DNA of 29,098 bases from an uncultured Porphyromonadaceae bacterium (GCA_902489275.1 CABTZK010000025.1:1-29098), one strand, 5' to 3'; positions 15,439-24,069 are shown, numbered from the stretch's first letter. Notes: generated from the sequence alone by a model not told the origin. Made by a program: numbers and translations.

Positions 15439-16710
15439 TTACTCTTCTTCGAATTCGGCTTTGAGGATGCGAATCACGTTGTCGACGGTATCTTCCTCAA
15501 GGTCGGCCTTGTCGATGAGGTCTTGGCGCGGGGTGTGCAGCACGCTCTTGGCCGTGGCGCAGCCCATGTCCTTCAACGTCTCGATGACCCAATCGTCAAT
15601 CTCGTCTTTGAACTCATCGAGGTAAATGTCTTCCTCGCCTTCGTTTTCAAGGTCGCGGTACACGTCGATGGAGTAGCCCGTGAGCATCGACGCCAGCTTG
15701 ATGTTCAAGCCGTTCTTGCCAATGGCTAACGAGACCTCTTCGGGGCGCAAGAAAACCTCGGCGCGCTTGCCCTCCTCGTCAAGGCGAATAGAGGAGATTT
15801 TGGCAGGGCTCAAGGCACGCTGGATGAAGAGTTGAGGGTTGGTGGTGTAGTTAATCACGTCGATGTTCTCGTTGCGCAGCTCGCGCACGATGCCATGGAT
15901 GCGGCTGCCTTTCACGCCCACGCAAGCCCCCACAGGGTCGATGCGGTCGTCGTAGCTCTCAACAGCGATCTTGGCGCGCTCGCCTGGGATGCGGGCAACG
16001 GCGCGAATGACGATGAGGCCATCGTGGATTTCGGGTACCTCAAGCTCAAACAACCGGCGCATGAAGTTCTCGCTCGTGCGCGACACGGTGATCTTGGGGT
16101 TGTTGTTCTTGTTGTCCACATTATATATCACGGCGCGCACCGTTTCACCCTTGCGGTAAATGTCGGCTGGTATTTGCTGGTCCTTGGGCAGGAGCAGCTC
16201 ATTTTTGTCGTCGTCGAGAAGAAGCACTTCACGCTTCCACACCTGGTACACCTCACCGCTGATGAGCTCGCCTTCCATGTCCTTAAACTTGGTGTAGACG
16301 GCATCCTTTTGCAGGTCAAGGATTTTGCTGGCCAGCGTCTGGCGGAGATTCAAGATGGCTCGACGGCCAAATTTTGCGAAGTCGATTTTGCGCGTGTGCT
16401 CTTCCCCCACTTCGCAATCGGGGTCGGGGTCATCCTCGTCGTTTCGCGCATCGGTCAGGCTGATTTCCCGATTGGGATTCACCACCTCGCCATCGGGCAC
16501 GACCTCAAGATTCTGGTAAATCTCGCAGTCGCCCTTGTCGGGGTTCATGATGACATCGAAGTTTTCGTCGGTACCAAACATTTTCGCCAGTACGCTTCTG
16601 AAAGATTCTTCCAAGACGCTGATCATGGTCGTCTTGTCGATGTTCTTGAGTTCCTTGAATTCCGCAAATCGGCTGGCCATATCGACAGCCTCTTCTCTCT
16701 TTAAAGCCAT
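15439..16710 (-). CDS. nusA: Transcription termination/antitermination factor NusA
   Basis: NusA binds RNA polymerase and controls pausing, termination and antitermination. The 423-residue product has the N-terminal polymerase-binding domain (1-about 150, FAEFKELKNIDKTTMISVLE in its start), an S1 domain (about 150-215) and two KH domains with GVKGSRIHGIVREL and AIGKNGLNIKLAS. An acidic stretch and a short C-terminal helical region (ETLKDMGCATAKSVL) follow. This short C-terminus without the two enterobacterial acidic repeats is the usual Bacteroidetes form. The stop lies about 100 bp before infB and the start is 6 bp after the rimP stop, so rimP and nusA are tightly coupled. Confidence 0.96.
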   Translation of the reverse strand: MALKREEAVDMASRFAEFKELKNIDKTTMISVLEESFRSVLAKMFGTDENFDVIMNPDKGDCEIYQNLEVVPDGEVVNPNREISLTDARNDEDDPDPDCEVGEEHTRKIDFAKFGRRAILNLRQTLASKILDLQKDAVYTKFKDMEGELISGEVYQVWKREVLLLDDDKNELLLPKDQQIPADIYRKGETVRAVIYNVDNKNNNPKITVSRTSENFMRRLFELEVPEIHDGLIVIRAVARIPGERAKIAVESYDDRIDPVGACVGVKGSRIHGIVRELRNENIDVINYTTNPQLFIQRALSPAKISSIRLDEEGKRAEVFLRPEEVSLAIGKNGLNIKLASMLTGYSIDVYRDLENEGEEDIYLDEFKDEIDDWVIETLKDMGCATAKSVLHTPRQDLIDKADLEEDTVDNVIRILKAEFEEE

Positions 16711-16716
16711 AGGTCT

Positions 16717-17187
16717 TTATTTAATCTGAATTATGTTTTTTGTATATTTTATTTCGTCATAGCGGTAGCGGGTGTTCTCCTCTACCATCTCGGGGTGCTT
16801 TTTCCCCTCAAGTCTCACTTTCTTCGTCGTGGCGAGGGTGAAGCCCTCGTCGTCGGCGGCCTTGAGCGTGCCTTTGAGTTTCTGCCCCGCGCGCGTGAGC
16901 ACCTCCACCTCGCCGCCTAAATTCTTCTCGTAGTGCTGGGGCACTTTGAAGGGCTCCGAGATGCCATAGCTGCCCACGGTGAGCTCATAGTCCTCGCCCT
17001 TGTCGCGGTCAAAGGCGGCAAGCACAGCGTCGTTCACGCTCACGCAATCGTCAATGGTCACACTGGTCATACTGTCAATGACCACTTCGACCACACCGCC
17101 AGCGCTCACTTTCGTCTCCACAAGAAAAAGGTCGCTGCCTTGCAGGGCGCTCTCGATCACAGTAGTTAGCTCTTGCTGATCAATCAT
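16717..17187 (-). CDS. rimP: Ribosome maturation factor RimP
   Basis: RimP helps to mature the 30S ribosomal subunit. The 156-residue protein shows the family pattern: an N-terminal alpha/beta domain with VVIDSMTSVTIDDCVSVN (about 35-52), the YELTVGSYGISEPFK turn that corresponds to the E-V-S-SPG segment of the family, and a C-terminal SH3-like barrel with LKGTLKAADDEGFTL. The SPG-type turn is written GSYGIS here, a divergence seen in the phylum. It is the first gene of the rimP-nusA-infB operon, 6 bp upstream of nusA. Confidence 0.92.
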   Translation of the reverse strand: MIDQQELTTVIESALQGSDLFLVETKVSAGGVVEVVIDSMTSVTIDDCVSVNDAVLAAFDRDKGEDYELTVGSYGISEPFKVPQHYEKNLGGEVEVLTRAGQKLKGTLKAADDEGFTLATTKKVRLEGKKHPEMVEENTRYRYDEIKYTKNIIQIK

Positions 17188-17331
17188 CGTTTTGTCATGA
17201 TGCGATATTAGAGACTGGGCATCTGTTCAAAAAGCAACATGTTGATGCTGGTTTCCAATATCGATCTTCTTGATTTCCGTTAATAATAAAAATGAGAGAA
17301 CCTGTGGGGTCCCCTCCATCGAATTGCGAGA

Positions 17332-17363
17332 CAAAGGTAGTAGTTTTCTCGCAATCAAGCAAA
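17332..17363 (-). promoter_or_regulatory. Promoter of rimP-nusA-infB
   Basis: On the minus strand TACCTTTG (plus-strand 17332-17339) fits the -7 box. TTTG (plus-strand 17360-17363) lies 20 bp upstream. The leader to rimP would be about 137 nt and contains a short GC-rich palindrome (GGGGTCCCC at 17307-17315). Nothing else is visible in 17188-17517. Confidence 0.65.
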
Positions 17364-17517
17364 AAAACATCCTATTAATGCGAAAATAGCGCCTGCTTTT
17401 ATGAAATATTTGGCTATTTTTAGCATATCGAAAGCAATATTAACTAACCAGAGGCGCTACACCTTGCCACACGAGGAAGTGTTTTCCAGCTCGGGGTTAT
17501 TTTTGCGATTTTTTCAT

Positions 17518-17525
17518 TATCTTTG
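17518..17525 (+). promoter_or_regulatory. -7 box upstream of the transferase-like gene
   Basis: TATCTTTG is a perfect -7 box, 21 bp before the ATG at 17546. The -33 region is weak. It suggests that the broken gene downstream is, or was, transcribed on its own. Confidence 0.5.
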
Positions 17526-17545
17526 TATATGATAAGATTGAGAAG

Positions 17546-18097
17546 TTGATGATACCTATCCATAAGATTTTGCGCTTCCTGTGGGCGCTCGCCCGTCCCG
17601 TCTATCGGCAGCTTTCCTTGTTCTTGTCGCTGCTCCTCCTGTGGGCTCCAAGAACGTTAGCGTCTATTCCTGGTTTTGCCAGCCGCGGGGTGTTCGGCTC
17701 AGATTATGGCATGAGGGTGCTTACTTCCCTGGGCATCGCATTCTTGCTTGCCGACCATGGTGAGGAGGTGTGGGACTACCGTGACCATTCCAGCCGTGAC
17801 TTTGACCTTTGGGAAACGCCCGAGTTCATGCACTGCCAAAACGACATCCCCTTTATGGTTTGGTTCTCTCCTGCCTGCCAGCAGCATCACCCCGAGGTCG
17901 TTGCGCGTGTACAGAAGGCCACAGGCAGGCCGTTCACCAACGACGACTTGAGTAACCTGCTCTTTCACTTGGATCGCATCACGACACCCTACTACAACAC
18001 TTGGCGTAACCCGCTGAGCGACAAGTTCAAGCTGCTACATCGCAAGGTGTATGACAAATACGACTACGACCCCATTGTGAAACGGCCGGACAAGTGA
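17546..18097 (+). pseudogene. Internally deleted phosphoethanolamine transferase/sulfatase-family gene
   Basis: The 183-codon frame joins an N-terminal membrane-segment start (MMIPIHKILRF through LLLLWAP, residues 1-36) to the C-terminal end of a sulfatase-fold phosphoethanolamine transferase. The C-terminal signature is clear: LADHGEEVWDYRDH (68-81), NDIPFMVWFSP, HHPEVVARV and RPFTNDDLSNLLFHL. Full-length members of this family have about 500-600 residues. The remaining transmembrane helices and the whole upstream half of the catalytic domain, including the Thr nucleophile and most metal ligands, are missing. The frame is still open, so this looks like an in-frame internal deletion of some 350 residues. 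A non-catalytic product is possible. The family attaches phosphoethanolamine to lipid A or other glycans. The gene lies divergent from rimP and before the two-component pair. Confidence 0.75.
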
Positions 18098-18210
18098 AAC
18101 AGGCTGACGGCAAAAGGCCCTCAAAGCCAGCGATCATGCCAGTTTCACGCCTCCCGAGGCTCTCGGCCGAATTGTTACATCTTTGTTATACCCTTGCGGG
18201 AAAATTCGCT

Positions 18211-18218
18211 TAATTTTG
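18211..18218 (+). promoter_or_regulatory. -7 box of the two-component operon
   Basis: TAATTTTG fits TAnnTTTG and lies 33 bp before the response-regulator start. TTTG at 18182 and TTG at 18193 are off the ideal spacing, so the -33 element is unclear. Confidence 0.45.
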
Positions 18219-18251
18219 CAGCACTAAATGGTTTCTTTAACATAGTACAGG

Positions 18252-18938
18252 ATGATGAAAACTCCTAAAATACTGGTTGTTGACGACGAAGAGTCGATTT
18301 GCTACGTGCTCAAGCTCAATCTTGAGCTTGCAGGCTTTAGCGTCGACACAGCCATGAGCGCTGAGGACGCGCTCAAAATGAGGTTGGAACGCTACGACCT
18401 CTTCCTGCTCGATGTGATGATGGAGCGCATGAGTGGTTTTGAATTGGCCAAGCTCTTGCGCCAGCATGACACCCTCAGAGACGTGCCCGTCATTTTCTGT
18501 ACGGCCAAGGACACCGAGCGTGACCTGTTAGAGGGCTTCGCAACAGGTGCCGACGACTACATCAAGAAGCCATTCTCGATGCGCGAGCTGGTGGCCAGGG
18601 TGCGCAGCGTGCTGCGCCGCAGCGGCCGGTTCACCCCCGAGAGCGAAGTCTCTTTCCAAGAGCTCATGCTCGACAAGAACGCCCGCACCTGCCTCATTGG
18701 CGACAAGCCAGTGATGCTCACGGGCAAGGAATTTGACCTGTTAGTGTTTTTCCTTGAAAATCGCGACAAGGTGTTTTCCCGTGCCGAAATCTTGAACCGC
18801 GTGTGGGAAGAAAACGTCTATGTGGTCGACCGCACCATCGATGTCAACATCGGGCGGCTGCGCAAGAAATTGGGCCACTACGGCAATTACATTATTACTA
18901 AACCTGGACAAGGCTATGGCTTTAAAACGACTGATTAG
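18252..18938 (+). CDS. OmpR/PhoB-family response regulator
   Basis: A 228-residue DNA-binding response regulator. The receiver domain (about 5-120) has the acidic pair in VVDDEES, phospho-acceptor Asp54 in FLLDVMM, the conserved Thr in FCTAKD and the Lys in DYIKKPF. The C-terminal winged-helix domain (about 130-226) shows LTGKEFDLLVFFLEN, VFSRAEILNRVW, VVDRTIDVNIGRLRKKL and the GQGYGF hairpin. It resembles RprY- and PhoB-type regulators of Bacteroidales; the target genes are unknown. The kinase gene starts inside its last 23 bases, so the two are translationally coupled. A phosphate transporter follows, which makes phosphate a reasonable but unproven signal. Confidence 0.92.
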   Translation: MMKTPKILVVDDEESICYVLKLNLELAGFSVDTAMSAEDALKMRLERYDLFLLDVMMERMSGFELAKLLRQHDTLRDVPVIFCTAKDTERDLLEGFATGADDYIKKPFSMRELVARVRSVLRRSGRFTPESEVSFQELMLDKNARTCLIGDKPVMLTGKEFDLLVFFLENRDKVFSRAEILNRVWEENVYVVDRTIDVNIGRLRKKLGHYGNYIITKPGQGYGFKTTD

Positions 18939-20346
18939 TGTGCAGGCGCGCTTGTTCTTGCTCATCGTGGTTTTCACATGGGTGCTGACGGCTGTGTTTT
19001 TCGCCCTGCAATACAACTGGGAAAGCGACTACAAAATTGCCTCCATCGACAACTTCCTGCAGGTGCAAAACGCCCGCATTCTTGAACACGTGGACGATGA
19101 GCACTCAATTGACGCCAACTTTGTTAAAAACCTTGACACCAACGACTCGTTGCGCGTGTCGATTATTGATTTCAGGGGCAATGTGATTTATGACTCCAAT
19201 GGAGAGGTGAAAACCAACCATGCCAACAGGCAAGAGGTGAAAGACGCTATCGCCACAGGGCACGGATTCACCAAGCGCCGCATCTCGTCGACCAACTCCC
19301 GCGAGTATCTTTACTCGGCCACGCGGGGCCGGGGCATCGTCGTCCGCACGGCGCTACCCTACAACCACTCGCTCATGGAGATGCTCAAGGTCGCCTCTTT
19401 CAACAATTACTTGATTTTGGCCATCGCCGTGGTCATGACCATTATTGCCTGGTTTGCCGCTCACAGCATTAGCCGGAGCGTGAAAAACCTGCGCGACTTC
19501 GCGTATGAGGCAGAGTTCGGCAACATCAGCGACTACAACACGCGCAGTTTCCCCGACGATGAGCTGGGCGAAATCTCAAGCCACATCGTGAACCTGTACA
19601 AAATCTTGCAGGAAACGGCTGAGCAGCGCGACAAGAACCTGCGCGAGGCCATCTACGAGCAACGCGAGAAAAACCGCATCAAGCACCAGCTGACCAACAA
19701 CATCTCTCACGAGATTAAAACCCCCGTACATGTGATTCAGGCTTGCCTGGAAACGCTGGAAAACAACAGTCTGCCCGAGGAGCAGAAAAAGCAGCTCATC
19801 GGCAAAGCCTATGAAAACGTGAAGCGCCTGTGCTCGCTGTTGAGCGACTTGAGCGTGATCACCCGCATCAGCGAGGCGCCCGAGCGCATCCAGAGCAGCG
19901 AGGTCGACGTGAGCAAGATTATCCACCAGGTGGCCGACGACATGAAAGTGTACCCCATCGGGCAGCAAATGCGGATTCACATCGACGTGCCCGATGGCCT
20001 GACCATCAACGGCAACCAAAACCTCATTGAGTCGATTTTCCGCAACTTGATGGTGAATGCGTTTAACTACAGCGGCGGACGCGACGTGGAAGTGAAACTC
20101 GAGAAAGAGGACAAAGACAGCTACCACTTCAAGTTTGGCGACAACGGCATCGGTGTGCCAAAAGAGCACTTGCCGCGCCTGTTTGAACGTTTCTACCGCA
20201 TCGACACAGGGCGCTCGCGTGCCTTGGGCGGCACTGGCTTGGGACTCTCTATCGTGAAAAATGCCGTGCTGTTTCATCACGGAGGCATCATTGCGCGAAA
20301 CCGACCGAGTGGAGGGCTTGAATTTGAGTTCTCACTGCACAAATAA
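18916..20346 (+). CDS. Membrane sensor histidine kinase
   Basis: Partner kinase of the regulator at 18252-18938. The ATG at 18916 (MALKRLISVQARLFLL) puts the first membrane helix at the N-terminus. The frame is open further upstream, but that part lies over the regulator gene. The 476 residues contain TM1 (about 8-30), an extracytoplasmic sensor region (about 31-160), TM2 (about 162-184), a HAMP-like linker, the HisKA dimerisation domain with phospho-acceptor His in NNISHEIKTP (about 265), and an ATPase domain with NLMVNAFNYS, GDNGIGVPKEHLPRLFERF and GGTGLGLSIVKN. All catalytic boxes look intact. The periplasmic part is about 130 residues and contains no domain I could name. Confidence 0.93.
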   Translation: MALKRLISVQARLFLLIVVFTWVLTAVFFALQYNWESDYKIASIDNFLQVQNARILEHVDDEHSIDANFVKNLDTNDSLRVSIIDFRGNVIYDSNGEVKTNHANRQEVKDAIATGHGFTKRRISSTNSREYLYSATRGRGIVVRTALPYNHSLMEMLKVASFNNYLILAIAVVMTIIAWFAAHSISRSVKNLRDFAYEAEFGNISDYNTRSFPDDELGEISSHIVNLYKILQETAEQRDKNLREAIYEQREKNRIKHQLTNNISHEIKTPVHVIQACLETLENNSLPEEQKKQLIGKAYENVKRLCSLLSDLSVITRISEAPERIQSSEVDVSKIIHQVADDMKVYPIGQQMRIHIDVPDGLTINGNQNLIESIFRNLMVNAFNYSGGRDVEVKLEKEDKDSYHFKFGDNGIGVPKEHLPRLFERFYRIDTGRSRALGGTGLGLSIVKNAVLFHHGGIIARNRPSGGLEFEFSLHK

Positions 20347-20445
20347 CGAAATGTATCATCAATAATTAGAATATCGCAATTTTGCAGTCGCCATGCTCAT
20401 CATGCAGACTGCAAAGGGCAAACTGCAAACTTTAAACTCACCGTT

Positions 20446-22701
20446 ATGTCTCCAATTTTTGTTATCATTGTCGTGATTTTGGCCATTTTGGCGGTCGTGA
20501 TTCTGGTTGTGGGCGTGAGCAATGACGCCATCAATTTCTTGAACTCAGCCATTGGCAGCAAAGTTGCCTCGTTCCGCACCATTCTCATCGTGTGCGTAGG
20601 CGGTATCATGCTGGGCGTACTCACCTCGCATGGCATGATGGAGGTGGCGCGTACGGGCATGTTCCATCCCGAAAAACTCAACTTCTCCGAGGTCATGATG
20701 CTCTATGTCGGGGTGATGCTCACCAATGTGATGCTGCTTGATGCCTACAACAAACTGGGCCTGCCCACATCGACCACAGTGTCGATGATTTTTGGCCTGC
20801 TGGGCGCAGCGGTCGCAGTGACGGCGCTCCGCATCGCGGGTGACGACAGCCTCACGATTAGCGACATGGACCAGTATGTGAACGGCGGCCGCGCGTTAGG
20901 CATGATCTCGGCCATTCTCGTCTCGGTTGTGCTGGCGTTTATCGTGGGTGCCATTTTAATGTATATTTCAAGGATCATCTTCACGTTCCGATACCACAAG
21001 CAGTTCCAGCGCTGGGGCGCCATGTGGTGCGGCGTCGCGCTCACGGGCATTCTCTACTTTGCCATCTTCAAGGGCCTGAAAGGGTCTGGAACGCTGTCGA
21101 GCGCCGCTGTGAGCTTTATCAACGACAACTTGCAGCTGGTCTTGCCTGGCACGTGGGTCGCGTGCTCGGTGTTCCTCAAGGTGATGCAGTGGTGCAAGGT
21201 GAGCATCATGAAAATCACCATCCTGAGCGGAACATTCTCACTCGCGCTGGCATTCTCGGGCAACGACTTGGTGAATTTCATCGGAGTGCCGCTGGCTGGA
21301 TTAGACGCTTTCACGCTGGCCAAAGACGCTGGCGACGAGAACCTGTTGATGGGAGGGCTTGCCAACCCCGACATGGTCAATATGCTCTTTCTCTTGGGAT
21401 CAGGCGTCATCATGTCGGTCACGCTGTTTTTCTCGCGCGACGCGATGCGCGTGGCACAAACCGAGCTAAGCCTTGCCTCGCAAAACGAGGAACAGGAGCG
21501 ATTCAACTCCACCGCTTTCTCGCGTGCGCTGGTGCGCATGTCGGTGAATATCAACAATTTTTACTTGAAGAACGTGCCCAACCGCATCATCGATGCCATC
21601 AATCGCCGCTTCATCCCCTTGCCCAAGGAAGAGAAGAATGGCGCCAACTACGACAAGATTCGCGCCGTGGTTAACCTGGCGGCAGCCAGCATCCTGATTT
21701 GCATCGGCACCTCGCTCAAGCTCCCCTTGTCGACCACCTATGTCGTGTTCATGGTCTCGATGGGCTCGTCGCTGAGCGATCGCGTGTGGGGGCGCGACAG
21801 CGCTGTGTATCGCATCAGCGGAGTGATTATTGTCATTATGGGCTGGTTTGTGACGGCGCTCATCGCCTGCGTCGCCTCCTTTGTCGTCACGGCATTGCTC
21901 GTGTGGGGGCAAGAGTGGGCACTTGCTTTGGTCGTCATCGTTACATCCTACACGCTGCTCCGCCGCTTCTTTAAAAAAGACGGAAGCAAGAAAGCCGCCA
22001 AGAAACAGGAAGCCCTCATCAATCAGGAAGACACGCCCGACGACGTGCTCGACCGCTGCACCCAATTGGTACTCGCCATGGTGGAGAATGTGCACCGCAT
22101 CTATAACCGCATGCTCGTTTCACTGTTCACCGAGAACCGCAGAACAAGCAAGGAAGCGGTTGGAGAAAGCGAGCACATCTATCACGAGGCCAAGACACGC
22201 AAGTACACCATCCTCACGACCATCAAGAAACTGGAGGCGCAGAATGTGGAAACGGCTCACTACTATGTGCAAGTCATCGACTACCTGGGCGAGGTCTCAA
22301 AGGCGCTGCTGCACTGCACGCGCCCGTCCTATAATCACATCAACAATAACCACCACGCCCTGTCGGGCGAGCAAATCCGCGACCTAAAGTTGGTCAATGA
22401 CAAGGTTGACGAGGTGTTCAAGCAGATTTTCACAATGGCGCGTGACAAGAACTTCAGCAATCTCGACGATGTGCTGGTGAGCCGCGACGAGCTCTTTGAC
22501 CTCATCGCCGAGGTCATCAAGCGGCAAATCCAGCGTGTGCAGCAGCACGAGCAGCACAACAACAACACCCGTGGCGACATGCTGTTCCTGCAACTTCTGA
22601 ACGAGACCAAGACCATGGTTCTCCAAGCACGCAACATGATCAAGAGCGAGGCCTATTTCCTCAACGCCATCCAGGAGAGCAAGCCCATGTGGGCGCGGTA
22701 G
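20446..22701 (+). CDS. PiT-family inorganic phosphate transporter with PhoU-like C-terminal domain
   Basis: Inner-membrane low-affinity phosphate (cation-coupled) transporter of the PHO-4/PiT family, 751 residues. Both halves of the internal repeat signature are visible: GVSNDAINFLNSAIGS (about 23-38) and AFSGNDLVNFIG (about 267-278). About ten to twelve hydrophobic helices cover residues 1-515. The cytoplasmic tail (about 530-751), Lys-rich at first and then a series of amphipathic helices (LDRCTQLVLAMVENVHRIYN and similar), looks like a fused PhoU-type domain. PhoU proteins usually regulate phosphate uptake and signalling, so the fusion may put the regulator in the transporter itself. It lies 99 bp downstream of the kinase gene on the same strand. 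A strong terminator follows. Confidence 0.92.
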   Translation: MSPIFVIIVVILAILAVVILVVGVSNDAINFLNSAIGSKVASFRTILIVCVGGIMLGVLTSHGMMEVARTGMFHPEKLNFSEVMMLYVGVMLTNVMLLDAYNKLGLPTSTTVSMIFGLLGAAVAVTALRIAGDDSLTISDMDQYVNGGRALGMISAILVSVVLAFIVGAILMYISRIIFTFRYHKQFQRWGAMWCGVALTGILYFAIFKGLKGSGTLSSAAVSFINDNLQLVLPGTWVACSVFLKVMQWCKVSIMKITILSGTFSLALAFSGNDLVNFIGVPLAGLDAFTLAKDAGDENLLMGGLANPDMVNMLFLLGSGVIMSVTLFFSRDAMRVAQTELSLASQNEEQERFNSTAFSRALVRMSVNINNFYLKNVPNRIIDAINRRFIPLPKEEKNGANYDKIRAVVNLAAASILICIGTSLKLPLSTTYVVFMVSMGSSLSDRVWGRDSAVYRISGVIIVIMGWFVTALIACVASFVVTALLVWGQEWALALVVIVTSYTLLRRFFKKDGSKKAAKKQEALINQEDTPDDVLDRCTQLVLAMVENVHRIYNRMLVSLFTENRRTSKEAVGESEHIYHEAKTRKYTILTTIKKLEAQNVETAHYYVQVIDYLGEVSKALLHCTRPSYNHINNNHHALSGEQIRDLKLVNDKVDEVFKQIFTMARDKNFSNLDDVLVSRDELFDLIAEVIKRQIQRVQQHEQHNNNTRGDMLFLQLLNETKTMVLQARNMIKSEAYFLNAIQESKPMWAR

Positions 22702-22801
22702 AGAGCGACAACGCACACAGGAAAACGCGCTATCACCCTTTCCCGTTTTTTTGATGGCTTTCAGCACACGGGAGAACATCGGCACCAGGCCTGAGTGACA
22801 C

Positions 22802-22838
22802 AAAAGGGAGGACTTCATTGATGAAGTCCTCCCTTTTT
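22802..22838 (+). terminator. Intrinsic terminator after the phosphate transporter
   Basis: A near-perfect inverted repeat (arms 22802-22817 and 22822-22837, GGGAGGACTTCA with its complement) ends in a run of five T on the plus strand. The A run at the start of the left arm makes it usable from the minus strand too. It is the last host signal before the prophage. Confidence 0.85.
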
Positions 22839-23053
22839 ACCGCCTTGTGATCCGCAGGATTGTTAAATAAATCACAAGAAGCTGGTGTGTTGATATTTGC
22901 ATTTGTCGGATTCTTTTTTGTGCCGTATTTGTACCGCAATCCACCCGCAGCCATCGGGGAGGGGTGCGCCTGACGAGATCGCAAGAATGACTACACAGCC
23001 CATGCTCAATATGGAACATCCTCTCCATGTGTTGAAATATTGGGAATAGGAGT
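22839..23053. other. Host-prophage junction region
   Basis: These 215 bp separate the host terminator from the stop codon of the phage repressor gene. There is no convincing gene. Small open frames on the minus strand (for example 22733-22984) show no recognisable family. The left attachment site should lie here if the repressor is the leftmost phage gene. No tRNA gene and no integrase are visible. The only ordered element is the 11-bp tandem repeat at 22917-22938. Confidence 0.45.
22917..22938. repeat. Tandem 11-bp repeat TTTGTRCCGYA
   Basis: TTTGTGCCGTA (22917-22927) is followed directly by TTTGTACCGCA (22928-22938), 9 of 11 bases identical. Paired direct repeats near a prophage end can be recombinase arm-type or core sites; this is inference from position only. 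Confidence 0.4.
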
Positions 23054-23839
23054 TCACATCCTCTTCATGCAGCCGAGAACCTTAAAGATGTGGGTTATCA
23101 GCCTCACGGGGATGTCTTGTGGCTGGAACTCATCGGACTTGTTCACAGGAACGAGCCGGAGAAAATTATCTCCTCTTTTAGACTTTGTAACCACCTTGAC
23201 CGTGCGCATATCCTCAGTGATAATTCCGTACACCTCACCATAGAGGATAAAGTCCCGCCAGTCCCCCAACTCCTTAATTGCTATCAGATCTCCACTTGAG
23301 ATGAGTGGTTCCATGGAGTGACCCGTGATATTGCACCACAGCACCCCGTCCTTGTTGTAGGGTTCGAAGTCGATGAAATATTGGGGCAATACCGTCTGGT
23401 CGTTCATTACCAAATCGAAGCCCCCGATAAAGTCCACATCATAGTAAGGCCTACCCTTAGTGTAGCTAACCATTGGCTTTTCCTCCAACACATTCACATT
23501 TTCGGCAGGTGAGGCTACGTTGCCCACGGCGATCTCGTCACCAAAACCGTATCCTGAGCGCCTGGTTGTGGTGCTGCCGCCATCGCCCTCACCGGGATTC
23601 CCCTCGTCACGGAACATATCGCCCTCTCCAGTAAGCAGCCATGCCGGATTGACTTTCTTGTAATGAAGACAAAACGGCTCGAGTATCTTAGAAGAGGCAT
23701 CCCTTGTCTCCCCTTTTCGCAGTTTTACCATCATGTTCTTGGTAATTCCTGGGACATCGGTATAAACCCTGTAGTCCGTAAGCCCTAAAGCATCCATGGC
23801 TTTGTGAAGCCTCTCTCTCTTCGTTTCTCTCATAGCCAC
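23054..23839 (-). CDS. LexA/cI-like phage repressor (S24 peptidase family)
   Basis: A 261-residue phage repressor. The N-terminal part (1-about 70) is a helix-turn-helix domain of the type with KLRKGETR and NPAWLLTGEGDMF, which is common before S24 peptidase domains. A Gly/Ser-rich linker (about 78-110) follows. The C-terminal domain carries the Ser-Lys dyad of self-cleaving repressors: Ser175 in TGHSMEP and Lys215 in RTVKVV. Such repressors hold a prophage silent and cleave themselves when RecA is activated by DNA damage. The gene faces left, opposite to the early genes, and the 230-bp gap between them contains the likely operators. Translation may start at the first or third codon (two ATGs). 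Confidence 0.9.
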   Translation of the reverse strand: MAMRETKRERLHKAMDALGLTDYRVYTDVPGITKNMMVKLRKGETRDASSKILEPFCLHYKKVNPAWLLTGEGDMFRDEGNPGEGDGGSTTTRRSGYGFGDEIAVGNVASPAENVNVLEEKPMVSYTKGRPYYDVDFIGGFDLVMNDQTVLPQYFIDFEPYNKDGVLWCNITGHSMEPLISSGDLIAIKELGDWRDFILYGEVYGIITEDMRTVKVVTKSKRGDNFLRLVPVNKSDEFQPQDIPVRLITHIFKVLGCMKRM

Positions 23840-23860
23840 ATATTTACTGTTGATTGCAAA

Positions 23861-23878
23861 TGATATTAAGCAGTATCA
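23861..23878. promoter_or_regulatory. Possible repressor operator (imperfect palindrome)
   Basis: TGATATTAAGCAGTATCA has matching TGATA/TATCA ends and lies 22 bp upstream of the repressor start, where autoregulation would act. It shares the GATA half-site with the palindrome in the early promoter. Confidence 0.4.
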
Positions 23879-23955
23879 AGCATGTTTCACAGCGCACCTA
23901 ATCTTAACATCACGTCACATAAATGTTAATTAAAAGTTAAAAGACACTATATCTA

Positions 23956-23986
23956 TTGACAAGTTTCTTTTGAGATACTATCTTTG
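23956..23986 (+). promoter_or_regulatory. Early phage promoter with overlapping operator palindrome
   Basis: TATCTTTG at 23979-23986 is a perfect -7 box. TTGAC at 23956-23960 places the TTG 20 bp upstream. The perfect palindrome AGATACTATCT at 23973-23983 overlaps the -7 box, which would let a bound repressor block transcription. The transcript would start near 23993, leaving a leader of about 75 nt before 24070. That leader contains a near-inverted repeat (ACAAACATATA at 24002-24012 against TATATGTGTTTGT at 24033-24045). Confidence 0.65.
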
Positions 23987-24069
23987 CAGTGCAATACTGG
24001 TACAAACATATAGACAAAAACGTGCTTTTATATATATGTGTTTGTTCTTTGCAAATTTAAAGAAAGTAA

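Noticed and set aside
22733..22984. Minus-strand 83-codon frame as an integrase fragment
   Set aside because: No Arg-His-Arg-Tyr signature of tyrosine recombinases and the frame runs through the pit terminator.
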